Position numbers and translations under genes: made by a program
The notes under the pieces: generated by a model
The model's input: only the letters and a program-made list of their open reading frames with translations
Database searches by the model: none
Told to the model about the DNA's origin: nothing
Source of the DNA: a virus
IMG/VR virus record: IMGVR_UViG_3300050343_000177
Location: 16,432-80,431 of that record
Reading direction: 5' to 3' (one strand)
DNA length: 64,000 nt
Part shown: positions 50,930 through 60,032 of the stretch, one piece after another
How the letters are laid out: each line of letters begins with the position of its first letter
Numbering within the stretch: position 1 is the stretch's first letter

Positions 50930-52350
50930 TGGAAACTAAAGCAGATACAAACAATTTAATAGCAAGAACGGGTAGGGTCCAAGGTTGGATTGATAATCCC
51001 GAAAGTCGCTTACCCGTGAGCTGCACGGTGATTAATGTTCAAGACTCAATGGATTATGGCCAAGACTCAATCGAAGCAAGCTGGCGATTTGTTTCGCACG
51101 CTCTACGCTACGGAGCAGGAGTTGCTGTACATTTATCCGATGTTAGGCCAAGCGGAACAGAGAATGGTAAAGGCTTGGTTGCCTCGGGTCCTGTCTCATT
51201 TGGAAAAATCTACAGCTGCTTAAATGAACAACTCCGCAGAGGTGGCGTGTACAAGAACGGAGCTGTGGTTCTTCATCTTGATATTTCTCATGGTGACATA
51301 CTTGAGTTTGTTACAACACCTCGACATGAGCTTCCATGGGCCAAGCGTTGCGTCAATCTGACGACTGCTCTTTGGAATGAATCTACGGATGATGTCAAAA
51401 ACGAGATACTAAAAGGCATTGCTCGTGGTGACATTTGGCTTGCCAAGATTCGCTATGACCAACACGGTAAGCGTATCTTCGCAAATGTTTGCCTTGAAGT
51501 CTTTCTTAAGTCACGGGGCACTTGCTTGCTACAACATCTGAACCTAGGCGCTTGTCGTATTGAAGATATCTCTACCGCATTCGCTGTTGGTATGAGTGAG
51601 CTGATTGAGCTTCACGGTAAGACTGGTGTTGAAAAGACTGGCGAATATTTGATTCAAGAAGCAGACCGTCAAGTAGGTCTTGGTCTGTTGGGTCTAGCCA
51701 ATCTTCTTGCCCTAGAAGAGGTGACTTATGCCGAGTTTGCTGATGCACTTGAGGAGTTACCTCAAGCGACTCCTAAGGCTACTAAAATCGTAGCAGCACT
51801 AAGCGCAGGTTTCTCTGTTGCTGCATCACTTGCACGCTCTGCCAATATGGACAGGGCATTTGCAATTGCACCAACTGCTTCCTGTTCTTACCGTTATACA
51901 GACCGAGCAGGCTATACCACAGCCCCCGAGATTGCACCGCCAATCGGGCGCACCGTGGATAGGGACAGTTCTACATTTGGCGTTCAACAGTTTGATTACG
52001 GCAACGTAGAAACTGCAGATCAGGTCGGTTGGGATAACTACTTCCGTGTAGTTAATGGCATCGTTCAAATGATGCACGACACCGGCCTCAGCCATGGCTA
52101 TTCATTCAATAGCTGGTCAGACGTTGTTCAATACGATGAGGACTTTATTCAGTCTTGGTTAGCTTCACCGCAGACCTCACTGTATTACAGCCTTCAAGTT
52201 AATCAGAACACGCAGGCCAAAGATGATGCCATGGTTGCTTTAGACGATCAGTTCAACTTTGACTTCTCTGATATTTTTGAAGATCATGATACTGACGCTA
52301 ATTACGACTTATTTAATGACCCCACTACATGTGTGGGTTGTGCAGAGTAA
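50926..52350 (+). CDS. nrdA: ribonucleotide reductase alpha subunit, class I, short form
   Basis: 474 residues, shorter than T4-like or host NrdA. Conserved: 'SCTVINVQDSM' (substrate Cys), 'ANVCLEVFL' (N-x-C-x-E, the thiyl and its neighbours), 'TCLLQHLNLGACR' (second redox Cys) and the C-terminal C-V-G-C pair for reduction by thioredoxin or glutaredoxin. No long N-terminal ATP-cone. A beta-subunit gene follows, so it is class I despite its class II-like size, as described for cyanopodovirus/cyanosiphovirus-type enzymes. Confidence 0.92.
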   Translation: MMETKADTNNLIARTGRVQGWIDNPESRLPVSCTVINVQDSMDYGQDSIEASWRFVSHALRYGAGVAVHLSDVRPSGTENGKGLVASGPVSFGKIYSCLNEQLRRGGVYKNGAVVLHLDISHGDILEFVTTPRHELPWAKRCVNLTTALWNESTDDVKNEILKGIARGDIWLAKIRYDQHGKRIFANVCLEVFLKSRGTCLLQHLNLGACRIEDISTAFAVGMSELIELHGKTGVEKTGEYLIQEADRQVGLGLLGLANLLALEEVTYAEFADALEELPQATPKATKIVAALSAGFSVAASLARSANMDRAFAIAPTASCSYRYTDRAGYTTAPEIAPPIGRTVDRDSSTFGVQQFDYGNVETADQVGWDNYFRVVNGIVQMMHDTGLSHGYSFNSWSDVVQYDEDFIQSWLASPQTSLYYSLQVNQNTQAKDDAMVALDDQFNFDFSDIFEDHDTDANYDLFNDPTTCVGCAE

Positions 52351-52368
52351 ACCCTACAACATATTCAA

Positions 52369-53112
52369 ATGACCAAAGCAGCAACTAAATACATTCACCT
52401 CCATCAGCGCAAGCGTACCTGGACACCAGTTCAAGTCTCTGCTGGTCAGCTGTTGGCTGGTGGCGAAGAAGCAGTGCAACGTGCTCTTGCTCTTCGTAGC
52501 CTTGAGATTCCCGTAGGTGACTTTATTGCTGAAGCAATGAAGGGTGATCTACCTCAGGGTATTGAGGCCGAAGGATGCAGAGAGCTGCTGCTTTCTAATG
52601 TAAAAGATGAAGAGAAACATGACCTCGCACTTAATTTCGCGGCTGAAGCACATCAGATCCCCGTTAAATTTGAGAAAGAAGCTGCGAGGATTACTAAAGC
52701 GTGGCTCGAACTCGACAGGCACCCAGTCCTCAAGGCAGTTGTCCTCGAACGGTCTGTGTTCTTCGTGCTCCTGCCCATATTCCGATTCCTTGGAGATACC
52801 GGACTTAGAACCACTTCTGCAGACATTAGCCGAGACGAAACAACCCACGTCGCTGCCAACACAATCGTCTGCCAAGAGCTCGGTCTTAAGACTGACAAAG
52901 AACTCAATAAACTTAGAAGAGCTACGGTCGCTTGGGTGCTTCAATCCCTCCAAGGGGAAGCAGATCATAAACATCTCTCGTCAAACTTCTGGTTGGGATG
53001 TTCGGATAGTCTTTACACCACCGGTAAGGCGTTAGGTCTATCTGACACTAGAGCTAGCAGGATGCCTGCATTTTTCGAGACTGCAAACCAAAATCTTCCA
53101 CAATATGCTTAA
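52369..53112 (+). CDS. nrdB: ribonucleotide reductase beta subunit, class I
   Basis: 247 residues, a short ferritin-like NrdB. Metal-ligand segments: 'NVKDEEKHDLAL' (E-x-x-H type), 'ERSVFFVLLPIFRFLGDTG' and 'DETTHVAANTIV' (E-x-x-H). Several Trp/Tyr near the C terminus could carry the radical. Directly follows nrdA. The class I small subunit confirms the class of the pair. Confidence 0.9.
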   Translation: MTKAATKYIHLHQRKRTWTPVQVSAGQLLAGGEEAVQRALALRSLEIPVGDFIAEAMKGDLPQGIEAEGCRELLLSNVKDEEKHDLALNFAAEAHQIPVKFEKEAARITKAWLELDRHPVLKAVVLERSVFFVLLPIFRFLGDTGLRTTSADISRDETTHVAANTIVCQELGLKTDKELNKLRRATVAWVLQSLQGEADHKHLSSNFWLGCSDSLYTTGKALGLSDTRASRMPAFFETANQNLPQYA

Positions 53113-53299
53113 ATACTTTCGCAATATACGTCTAATTGCTTTTATATACTCTTTAGTTATGCTTGCGTGCATTGAATCTGTAGGAGTATTTTCTCAAGGT
53201 GATGTTGAATTAGAGGAAGACAGAAGAGATATCTATGCTTCTGTTCTGCTTGCAACTCTTTCATCGTTCATAACTGAAAAATCTATAACTAATGCTTGA
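53105..53299 (+). CDS. small membrane protein
   Basis: 64 residues with one hydrophobic segment at residues 8-26 ('IRLIAFIYSLVMLACIESVG'), acidic afterwards. Overlaps nrdB by 8 nt. No family recognised. Confidence 0.6.
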   Translation: MLKYFRNIRLIAFIYSLVMLACIESVGVFSQGDVELEEDRRDIYASVLLATLSSFITEKSITNA

Positions 53300-53582
53300 C
53301 TTTACAAAGAAAGAACAGTCAAAAATACAAGTCCATACAACTGGAGTTGATCCAGATAACTTTGACCATAAAGGTCTGCCTACTGACATTCATCTTGTCA
53401 AGTATCAGCTAAATAATGGCATCATATATGACGCTGTTCGTGGCTATACTAAGGTTGATATCTTTGATGCTTACCACGATAAACTCAAGCCACAAAAAGG
53501 AAAGGTCTTAGATATCAGATCGGGCTATGGGAATGTTCGCCCAAACTTATATGGCAAAATTAAAACAACTGAGGAAGAATGA
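53292..53582 (+). CDS. hypothetical protein
   Basis: 96 residues, Lys/Asp/Tyr-rich, 'VRGYTKVDIFDAYHDKLK' and a C-terminal 'PNLYGKIKTTEEE'. Overlapping start and stop with neighbours. No family recognised. Confidence 0.65.
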   Translation: MLDFTKKEQSKIQVHTTGVDPDNFDHKGLPTDIHLVKYQLNNGIIYDAVRGYTKVDIFDAYHDKLKPQKGKVLDIRSGYGNVRPNLYGKIKTTEEE

Positions 53583-53800
53583 CACATAAATACGGATCAA
53601 AAGAGTTTTACGCAGAGCAGTTTGCAGATTTTATTGCAGATTGCCAGCATGACTCACCAGAATATAGTGACAATCTAGTTGCAGGCTTTCTGCTTGCAAT
53701 AGATGACTGGCGAAAGTATCACGTTAAGCAAATACTTGAACTAGACAGAGTTGAATATAACTTCCATGACCAAAGCAGAGTACAAACAGAAACTCCTTGA
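53579..53800 (+). CDS. hypothetical protein
   Basis: 73 residues, aromatic and acidic, helical. ATGA overlap with the preceding gene. No family recognised. Confidence 0.6.
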   Translation: MTHKYGSKEFYAEQFADFIADCQHDSPEYSDNLVAGFLLAIDDWRKYHVKQILELDRVEYNFHDQSRVQTETP

Positions 53801-53879
53801 CTACATTGATAAGCAGTTAGATAAACTAACTGTTAAACAAATACGAGTACTTATTGCAAGTTACGTTTTAAAAACATAA
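53766..53879 (+). CDS. small basic helical protein
   Basis: 37 residues, 'KQKLLDYIDKQLDKLTVKQI'. Overlaps the preceding gene by 35 nt in another frame; its stop shares a base with the next ATG. Short, but the chained TAATG overlap supports it. Confidence 0.5.
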   Translation: MTKAEYKQKLLDYIDKQLDKLTVKQIRVLIASYVLKT

Positions 53880-54205
53880 TGAAGATTTACGAATTCGAAG
53901 GTAATACTCTGTCTTGTTCTTTTGAGTATCACCGAACTAAAGAAGGTCCCAATCGATTCATCACTTATTACAAGAACTCTTCACGATTGTTTTACGATAT
54001 AGGTGAAGGTTGGAAAGATGCTTGGAGAGTTATGGGTGTATCTAAATTCACTGCTACTTCTCAAGACATTAAAGCGTGGTGTCTATCAATGCATGATCAA
54101 TTTGGCGATCAGCCTAAAGAAACTCAAGGTCATGTTGATACATCATTTGCTTCTGAAGTTCAGTCAGAATCTGACCCTACTGCTGATACCAAAATGATCA
54201 CATGA
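53879..54205 (+). CDS. hypothetical protein
   Basis: 108 residues; the first 70 are beta-rich and aromatic ('FEGNTLSCSFEYHRTKEGPN'), followed by a Ser/Thr/Asp tail. No family recognised. Confidence 0.65.
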   Translation: MKIYEFEGNTLSCSFEYHRTKEGPNRFITYYKNSSRLFYDIGEGWKDAWRVMGVSKFTATSQDIKAWCLSMHDQFGDQPKETQGHVDTSFASEVQSESDPTADTKMIT

Positions 54206-54348
54206 ATCGCTTGCAGAAACTACAAGAGTGCTTGGCCATAGCACAGAAACACAAGAATCCTGATATGGAAGCTAACATTAAGCTTGCTATTGAAGAAGAA
54301 CGTAAGAATCCTTGCGATGATGTCTATCCTGACCCCACAGATGATTGA
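54202..54348 (+). CDS. small hypothetical protein
   Basis: 48 residues, helical, 'QKLQECLAIAQKHKNPDME', with an Asp-rich end. ATGA overlap with the preceding gene. No family recognised. Confidence 0.6.
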   Translation: MNRLQKLQECLAIAQKHKNPDMEANIKLAIEEERKNPCDDVYPDPTDD

Positions 54349-54395
54349 CTTAGCTCTTACACTGAGAACGGCGAACAAAATAAAGCTAACTCAGA

Positions 54396-55095
54396 ATGAA
54401 TTTTATAGCAGCTACCGTTGAACTCAAAGACTTCATCGGTGATCCAATCAAAGCTTATGGGCTTGACTATTGCGGTGCTAACGCTGTCGTGCCCTCTAAT
54501 GGTCCTGCAAGCGAGGTTAGATTTAGAGTCCTCTGCTACGACAGACAAGGTCCTAAACTTCAGAACTTCCTTGACTGGAAACCAGGCACACGTGCATTGA
54601 TAACAGGCAACATTGTTTTCTCTGATGACACATCTAAGCCACTTGACTTAATCGTTACAACGATTGAACAGAACATTCCTAAGGATATGTACTGTAATCA
54701 AGTTGTGCTTGGCAATGCTTTCTTTGGATCTGATGAAGTTAAAGAACGTAAGAACGGAATGGTTGCCACTAAGATTGGCACCACTCTCGATAACCAAGAT
54801 GTAACCACCTGGCTATTCCTTGAACTCCATGAACAACGTAAAAATAAACTCACTGACAGACTCCGCAAAGGACGTGCTATCTGCGTCCAAGGATATCTCC
54901 GTGAATATCGCAAGGACGACGGTGACAGCCCTTATCGGGCTCTCGTCGCAAACGACTTCACTACTCGAAAAGAGCTCGCAAAAACTAACGGAGGTCGCAC
55001 GCAAACGGGACAGGGCAGCGGGATACTCGGAGACGGACCCAACGCCGGACTACTAGTCGTTTATGGATATTGAAGATAACTATCCTGATTGGTAA
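54396..55095 (+). CDS. ssb: single-stranded DNA-binding protein, tandem OB type (C terminus frameshifted)
   Basis: The main frame gives 225 residues. Residues 1-85 and about 105-190 look like two SSB-type OB folds ('KPGTRALITGNIVF' and 'RKGRAICVQGYLREYRK' are the beta4-5 segments). Near residue 200 the frame departs. Another frame reads 'YSETDPTPDY' and, after a further shift, an acidic tip D-I-E-D-N-Y-P-D-W at 55095, as expected for an SSB tail that recruits partner proteins. Two base shifts are needed. Confidence 0.7.
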
Positions 55096-55099
55096 CTCT

Positions 55100-55239
55100 A
55101 TGGATGATCTTAAACATGCTTATGATCTTAATGATCATGAGCGTTATTAAACCAGACTGCTGAACTTCGCACTGAAGCAAAGGAAGCTGGTTGCTATAAA
55201 GAGCTAATGGCTATACGTAAGTCAATGATTCTTATTTAG
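55100..55239 (+). CDS. small hypothetical protein (frameshifted)
   Basis: 'DDLKHAYDLNDHER' then, after one missing base, 'NQTAELRTEAKEAGCYKELM' to the stop at 55239; about 46 residues, helical. Followed by a terminator hairpin. No family recognised. Confidence 0.45.
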
Positions 55240-55276
55240 AAAGCGCAAGATCAACATTAAAGTAAATACCCCAAAT

Positions 55277-55296
55277 GGTCTCGCGAGGCCTTTTTT
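55277..55296 (+). terminator. intrinsic terminator
   Basis: GG-T-CTC/GAG-G-CC stem with a 2-nt loop region and a run of six T. Separates the first SSB genes from the next operon. Confidence 0.7.
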
Positions 55297-55366
55297 AATG
55301 TCAAAAATTTTACCCCACATATTATGATTTAGTTCTTATATTTGTATTGTCAACAAAATAATAAAC

Positions 55367-56106
55367 ATGACATTACAAGTTATTCCTCCAGAACTTCTGG
55401 AAGTAAAAGACAAGATTGAAACGAAAGAAGCACAGCCGTATTGGAAACCTAGCTCACTTAAAGATGGAGAATCAGAAGAATTTAGATTGCTTGGATGCTA
55501 CGAAACAGGCCACGCCTGTCATGGTTGGCAGTACGCTTCAGAAATTCAAGATCCGAAGACCGGTGACCTCCGCTTTAATGGTTACGTCGTTACTAGGACT
55601 CACCCTGGTAGCCCTGCTGACATTGCCCGTGAGACCGACTGGTCCAAAGCAGACCGTCCCAAAATCGACGGAACCTACGTCAAGCCTCGTCGTTTCCTTG
55701 CATGGGTTGCTACCTCAGCAGCACGTGGTCGGTTAGAAGTTCTGTTCATTGAGCAGAAATCTATTCGTGAACAACTGACTGAAGTGCTTCAAGAAGTTGA
55801 AGACTACACCTGGACTGAAGAAGGTCTCGCAAACTTCTCAATCAAGATCTCTAAGAAAGGTGCTGGTCTAGATACTCGCTACACGATCATGCCTAAGGTT
55901 CGCCCTGTACCTGACAAGATCAAAAAGCAATGGGCATCTGAAAAGATTCCATCTGGTTGCCTAATTATTTTGAAGGTAAAGATCCATTCGATGGTAAACA
56001 AGTAGAAGAGAAAGGACTACCAGCTGGTGGTACCGATAAGCGTGGTGCTCATGTAGAGCCCACTAAGGCTAAGAAAAAAGTTGAAGATACTAACGAGGAA
56101 TTCTGA
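55367..56106 (+). CDS. second SSB-like protein (C terminus frameshifted)
   Basis: The main frame gives 212 residues, beta-rich: 'EEFRLLGCYETGHACHGWQ', 'KPRRFLAWVATSAARGRLEV', 'SIREQLTEVLQEVEDYTWTE'. Near 55960 a base shift continues 'YFEGKDPFDGKQVEEKGLPA' with a Lys-rich linker to the acidic end E-D-T-N-E-E-F at 56106. This tail is typical of phage ssDNA-binding proteins. The overall fold could not be assigned further. Confidence 0.65.
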
Positions 56107-56477
56107 TGACAAATATTAATACCGAAGGTCTACCTGTTGAAATGCAGCAACGCATTGCAGAGATTATTGAGAAGGCTAAATCAAATGCGATTCAGCCAGT
56201 GACACAACAAGCACCTGCGGCTCCAGCTGCAGCTCCTGCTCCCATTCAACGTCCACCTTCACTGATGGATCACATCATTGCTTTGCGTGGTGAAGTAGCT
56301 GATTTACGTCAAGAGAATCTCGATCTACGCCAACAAGTTCACGCTACTGCACAAGTAACGGAGGCGGTTGGTCAAGCAGTCGGTCAAATGTATGCGATGT
56401 TTCAACAGCAAACCGAGCCTTCAAGTTACAGCGCAGGCTTCGAAGCGGCGCAACCGTCGCAGATAGATGACTTCTAA
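56106..56477 (+). CDS. coiled-coil protein with acidic D-D-F tail
   Basis: 123 residues. Residues 35-50 are Pro/Ala-rich; residues about 55-80 are a coiled coil ('LRGEVADLRQENLDLRQQV'); the last residues are S-Q-I-D-D-F. Start overlaps the preceding stop (TGATG). The tail resembles those of SSB proteins and may bind the same replication partners (inference). Confidence 0.65.
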   Translation: MTNINTEGLPVEMQQRIAEIIEKAKSNAIQPVTQQAPAAPAAAPAPIQRPPSLMDHIIALRGEVADLRQENLDLRQQVHATAQVTEAVGQAVGQMYAMFQQQTEPSSYSAGFEAAQPSQIDDF

Positions 56478-56769
56478 GGCATACTATCAGAGAAATAAAG
56501 CTGAAATTATTGCTAAAAATACTGCAAGAAATAAGCTAACTGTTCAGATGAGAAGAGACCTTCTTTCTGACTTTTCGTGTAAAGCTTGCAGTAATCAGAC
56601 CCTTCTGTAATTCAGTGGCATCATGTTGACCCAGAGAGCAAAGAATTTGAATTGTTTGCTTGGCCTGTTGAACGCTTGGTGGGATGAAGTACTTAAATGT
56701 GTCCCACTCTGTGCCAATTGCCATGTAAAAATTCACAAAGAACTATTATGTCTACTACCGATCCACCTA
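56468..56769 (+). CDS. HNH endonuclease (frameshifted)
   Basis: 'SKAYYQRNKAEIIAKNTA' then the first Cys pair in S-D-F-S-C-K-A-C-S-N. After a shift 'VIQWHHVDPESKEFELFAWP' and, after another, 'VLKCVPLCANCHVKIHKELL'. The C-x-x-C, H-H and C-x-x-C-H...H pattern is the zinc HNH type. At least two shifts. The end overlaps the nuclease gene. Confidence 0.65.
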
Positions 56770-57521
56770 TAAAAGATAAGCCTTATCGTATACAAACGAA
56801 CGCAGGCCACCGTAAATACCTGTGTTCCGGTCTTTATATGCCAAGCGTTACAACCGTTCTTTCGGGTACTGAAACTGAAAAGTCTAAAGCCGGTCTCCGC
56901 AACTGGAACATCAATAATCCAGGTAAGCTGGAGGAAGCTGGCAAGCGTGGTCTGCTATTCACCTTGGTTGTGAAAACTACTTACGTGGTTTAGATCCAGG
57001 TGTACCTGATGAGTACCAAGACTTTTGGAAAGGTATGAGCTCTTACCTTGACTGGTTCGATGTCCTTCATTGGAGTGAACGACCATTAAGAAAAGATTGG
57101 TATCACCTACGCTCTGACGATAAGGAAGTAGCTTATGTCTGGTCAACAAAACATTTATATGCAGGCTGTCCAGACTTAATTGGTGAGATCGGCGGTGTCA
57201 AAGTCATCGCTGACTTTAAGACAAGCAATGGTCCATACATGAATCGGTTTCCCGACAAGGGAGACAAGATGGGCTTCGGTGGCTTTCGTAAATATCACCA
57301 AGACCGCTCAACAAATGGCTGCCTATCGGCTCGCTCTTGAAGAACGTACTGGTTATAAGTGTGACGTAGCTTTGATTATTGTTTCCACACCGGAAACATC
57401 ACAAGCTATATTTATCGACGGTGATCAAATGGATCTAGCAGAATCTAGATTCGTTAACCGGTGCGCTCAATTCCATGAGATGTATCCACCTGATCCTGAC
57501 GAGATTGCGTTAAAAGAATAA
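56748..57521 (+). CDS. PD-(D/E)XK nuclease, RecB/Cas4-like (frameshifted)
   Basis: N-terminal frame 'HRKYLCSGLYMPSVTTVLSG', then 'DEYQDFWKGMSSYLDWFD'. The nuclease core is 'YAGCPDLIGEIGGVKVIADF' followed by K-T-S (PD...DxK), and after another shift 'QQMAAYRLALEERTGYKC' supplies the QxxxY motif. Two shifts join three frames to the stop at 57521. Such exonucleases act in phage recombination or DNA degradation. Set next to SSB and primase-helicase genes. Confidence 0.75.
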
Positions 57522-57527
57522 TGGTAA

Positions 57528-58052
57528 ATGAAACTCAAATTATCGGTTCACAAAAGTTGTAAGAATAAAGCCAATCCTCAAAAGGTTGCCCGTGGTTGGA
57601 GCAATATCTATGAGGATATTACTTGGCTACTTGGTTGGGTGCAGCATGGCTACGGCTGGACTGCTACTCACTTCATCGACAAGCACCGCAAAGCTGAGAA
57701 TGCTTGCGGCAGTAACCTCGTTGTCATCGACTTCGATGGTGATACCACTCTTGATAAGTTTTGGGATACTCAGACTGCTAAAGATTGGTGCATTGCTACC
57801 TATACATCTTCAAGTCATTCACTTGCTGAGCACAGGTTCCGTGCTCTTTTCCCTCTTGGCAAAGATCTAGAGACTTCAGCAGAGCATCGCGGTGCTTACT
57901 GGCTTGTGGTCAATCGTTTATTACAAGAGCTTGGTCTTACTGAGCTTAAAGATAACTGTGGCCAGAAGAACGAACGCTTGTGGTATGGCAATACCAAAGC
58001 TGAAGTACGCCTCAATGAGGATGCATTCGTTCCTGACTTTTCTGCTCACTGA
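57528..58052 (+). CDS. AEP-type primase domain protein
   Basis: 174 residues. 'NLVVIDFDGDTTLDKFWD' has the D-x-D of the archaeo-eukaryotic primase (prim-pol) family; 'ATYTSSSHSLAEHRFRALFP' gives the Ser-x-His and Arg segment. It lacks the helicase half, which is encoded by the next gene. Together they probably form the phage primase-helicase, either as two proteins or as one gene split by a shift near 58050. Confidence 0.7.
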   Translation: MKLKLSVHKSCKNKANPQKVARGWSNIYEDITWLLGWVQHGYGWTATHFIDKHRKAENACGSNLVVIDFDGDTTLDKFWDTQTAKDWCIATYTSSSHSLAEHRFRALFPLGKDLETSAEHRGAYWLVVNRLLQELGLTELKDNCGQKNERLWYGNTKAEVRLNEDAFVPDFSAH

Positions 58053-58079
58053 TATTGACTATAGGAAACAACGAACTAT

Positions 58080-59755
58080 GTGCACTCTGATACGACTGAC
58101 ATAGATGTCAGACGCTGTCAGTGGCTCCTGCGTGAGTTCCTAGAGCCGTCTGATGACGGTGAGTATGAGTCTTACTTCGTCCCTGTCATGGCTGCCTGCG
58201 CTGGCGTTGGCCATGTCCTGTTTGATGACTGGGTTGACTGGGTATTACGTGGTCATCACGGTGAGAAGCCTGAGAACTCACAGCCATTTAAGTGGCACGG
58301 TCTTGGTAACTTTGCTGGTCATACTTCACTGTATGCATTAGCCAAGAAACAGGATCGTGGCTGGACACTTAAGCTCCCACGTGACTTAGTCTTTGGAGCT
58401 GTTGGATCTGCTGTTGGTTATACCGAAGTAGACCCACAACCTGATTTTGCTGACGTTATACTTGCAGCGGGTAAAGATAATAAACCGGAGAAAAATATGC
58501 TTGAACCAGAACCGTTACCTGATGTATCGGTTGCAAAAACTAGAGGTCGTCCTAAGAAGTCTGCATCTGATGCAGCTAAGGAACGTGAAGAAGATGTCCG
58601 TCAAGTTAAAGAGATCCTCAAAGATCTACGTAAGAATGAACTGACTGGAGCGATTGAATATACAGACAGCACTGGTCGCACTATCTCATTGCAAGGTAAT
58701 GACCTTGACTTGATGACGACCAAGCTTGCTTGTGAGTATGGTGTGTTCATTGTTGAGCCTCGGATAAAATCTGCGATTCAATATGCAGCAGTAAGAATTC
58801 TTACTGTCCGATCCGTCGTTACCTCGATCACTGCAGTGCTCACGCTAAGCCTCACGAGGCGTGGGATCGTATCGGTGAAGTCTTCCTAGGTAATAAGCAC
58901 AACATCGCCACACTCGCCATGCAGCGCATGATGATTGGTGCAGTAGCTCGTGCCTATAACCCTGGCTGCTCGATGTCCTGGCTACCGATCCTGGTCGGTG
59001 CACAAGGCGTTGGTAAGTCGATGTTCGCTCGCAATCTTGTTCCACCTGCTTTGTTCTCTGAGGTAACTACACCTCTAGATACATTGATGAAAGAACAGTA
59101 TCGATTGCACGTTGCATGGCTGCTTGAGTTACCTGAGATTGATAACTACTTCAACATCAGGAACATTGAGAACTTTAAGAACCTTATTACCACTCGTGCT
59201 GATGAAGTTCGCAGACCATATGCTAGTCTTCCAGAGCGACTATTCCGTCGCTTTGTATTGATTGGTACGACCAATCGCAACCAGTTCCTTGTAGATAGCA
59301 CTGGCAACAGACGCTTTGTACCACTAGAAATTGGTGGTGGCTTCCAAATTCCATGGAAGCAATTGGTTGATGAGCGTGATTCACTATGGGCGGCAGCCGT
59401 TGAGGCTTATCGCAGTGGTGTGGGATATGAATTCAATAGCGGTGAGATCGCTGCTATCTCTGAATACATTCAAGAGTTTGGTGACCCTGATCCTTGGATG
59501 GAGAAGGTCTCGCACTATGTCTCTATCAAGCCAGAGGTCACAGCTGCTGAGGTTCTAACCAATGCACTGGAGCTAGATCCACGTAACCAAGGCAGACGTG
59601 AAGCACGTCGTGTCGCTGATGTCCTGCAATCACTGGGCTGGAGACGACTCGTCACCTCCCGTAAAGATGCAAACGGTAAGTCAAAGTCAGTTCGTATCTG
59701 GCAGCGACCTAAGAATGATCCTCTTCAAGACAACCATTATCTTAATGACTTCTAG
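58080..59755 (+). CDS. VirE-type primase-helicase (frameshifted)
   Basis: N-terminal frame: a PriCT-like part 'YFVPVMAACAGVGHVLFDDW', a basic linker, then 'LDLMTTKLACEYGVFIVEPR'. After a shift near 58797 it continues 'RIGEVFLGNKHNIATLAMQR' and the SF3-like helicase: Walker A 'VGAQGVGKS', Walker B 'LLELPEID', sensor 'LIGTTNRNQFLVDSTGNRRF'. The domains and order are those of the virulence-associated E family helicases found in phages and plasmids. Confidence 0.8.
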
Positions 59756-59793
59756 ATAGTCATTGTTCATAAGTTCAATCGTATATATTTCAA

Positions 59794-60030
59794 ATGAATC
59801 CTTCAGATATTTCCATCGGTCTCCGTGTGCGTGTTGCATCTAACGATATGACTGCACTCATTGTCGGTAAGCCTGAGTACTACACCCCCAGAGCTAAGCT
59901 TGTTCGTATAAAGTATGAAAATAGCACACGTTATGAGTACATGATTACGAATCAACTTACAGCATTGCCAGCTGATGAACAGTATGTAGCTCTTGGCGGT
60001 AGTTATGTAAGACCTGAAAATAGTTTTTGA
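59794..60030 (+). CDS. small beta-rich hypothetical protein
   Basis: 78 residues with an SH3-like strand pattern: 'IGLRVRVASNDMTALIVGKP' and 'KLVRIKYENSTRYEYMITN'. Basic, possibly nucleic-acid binding. No family recognised. Confidence 0.6.
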   Translation: MNPSDISIGLRVRVASNDMTALIVGKPEYYTPRAKLVRIKYENSTRYEYMITNQLTALPADEQYVALGGSYVRPENSF

Positions 60031-60032
60031 TT

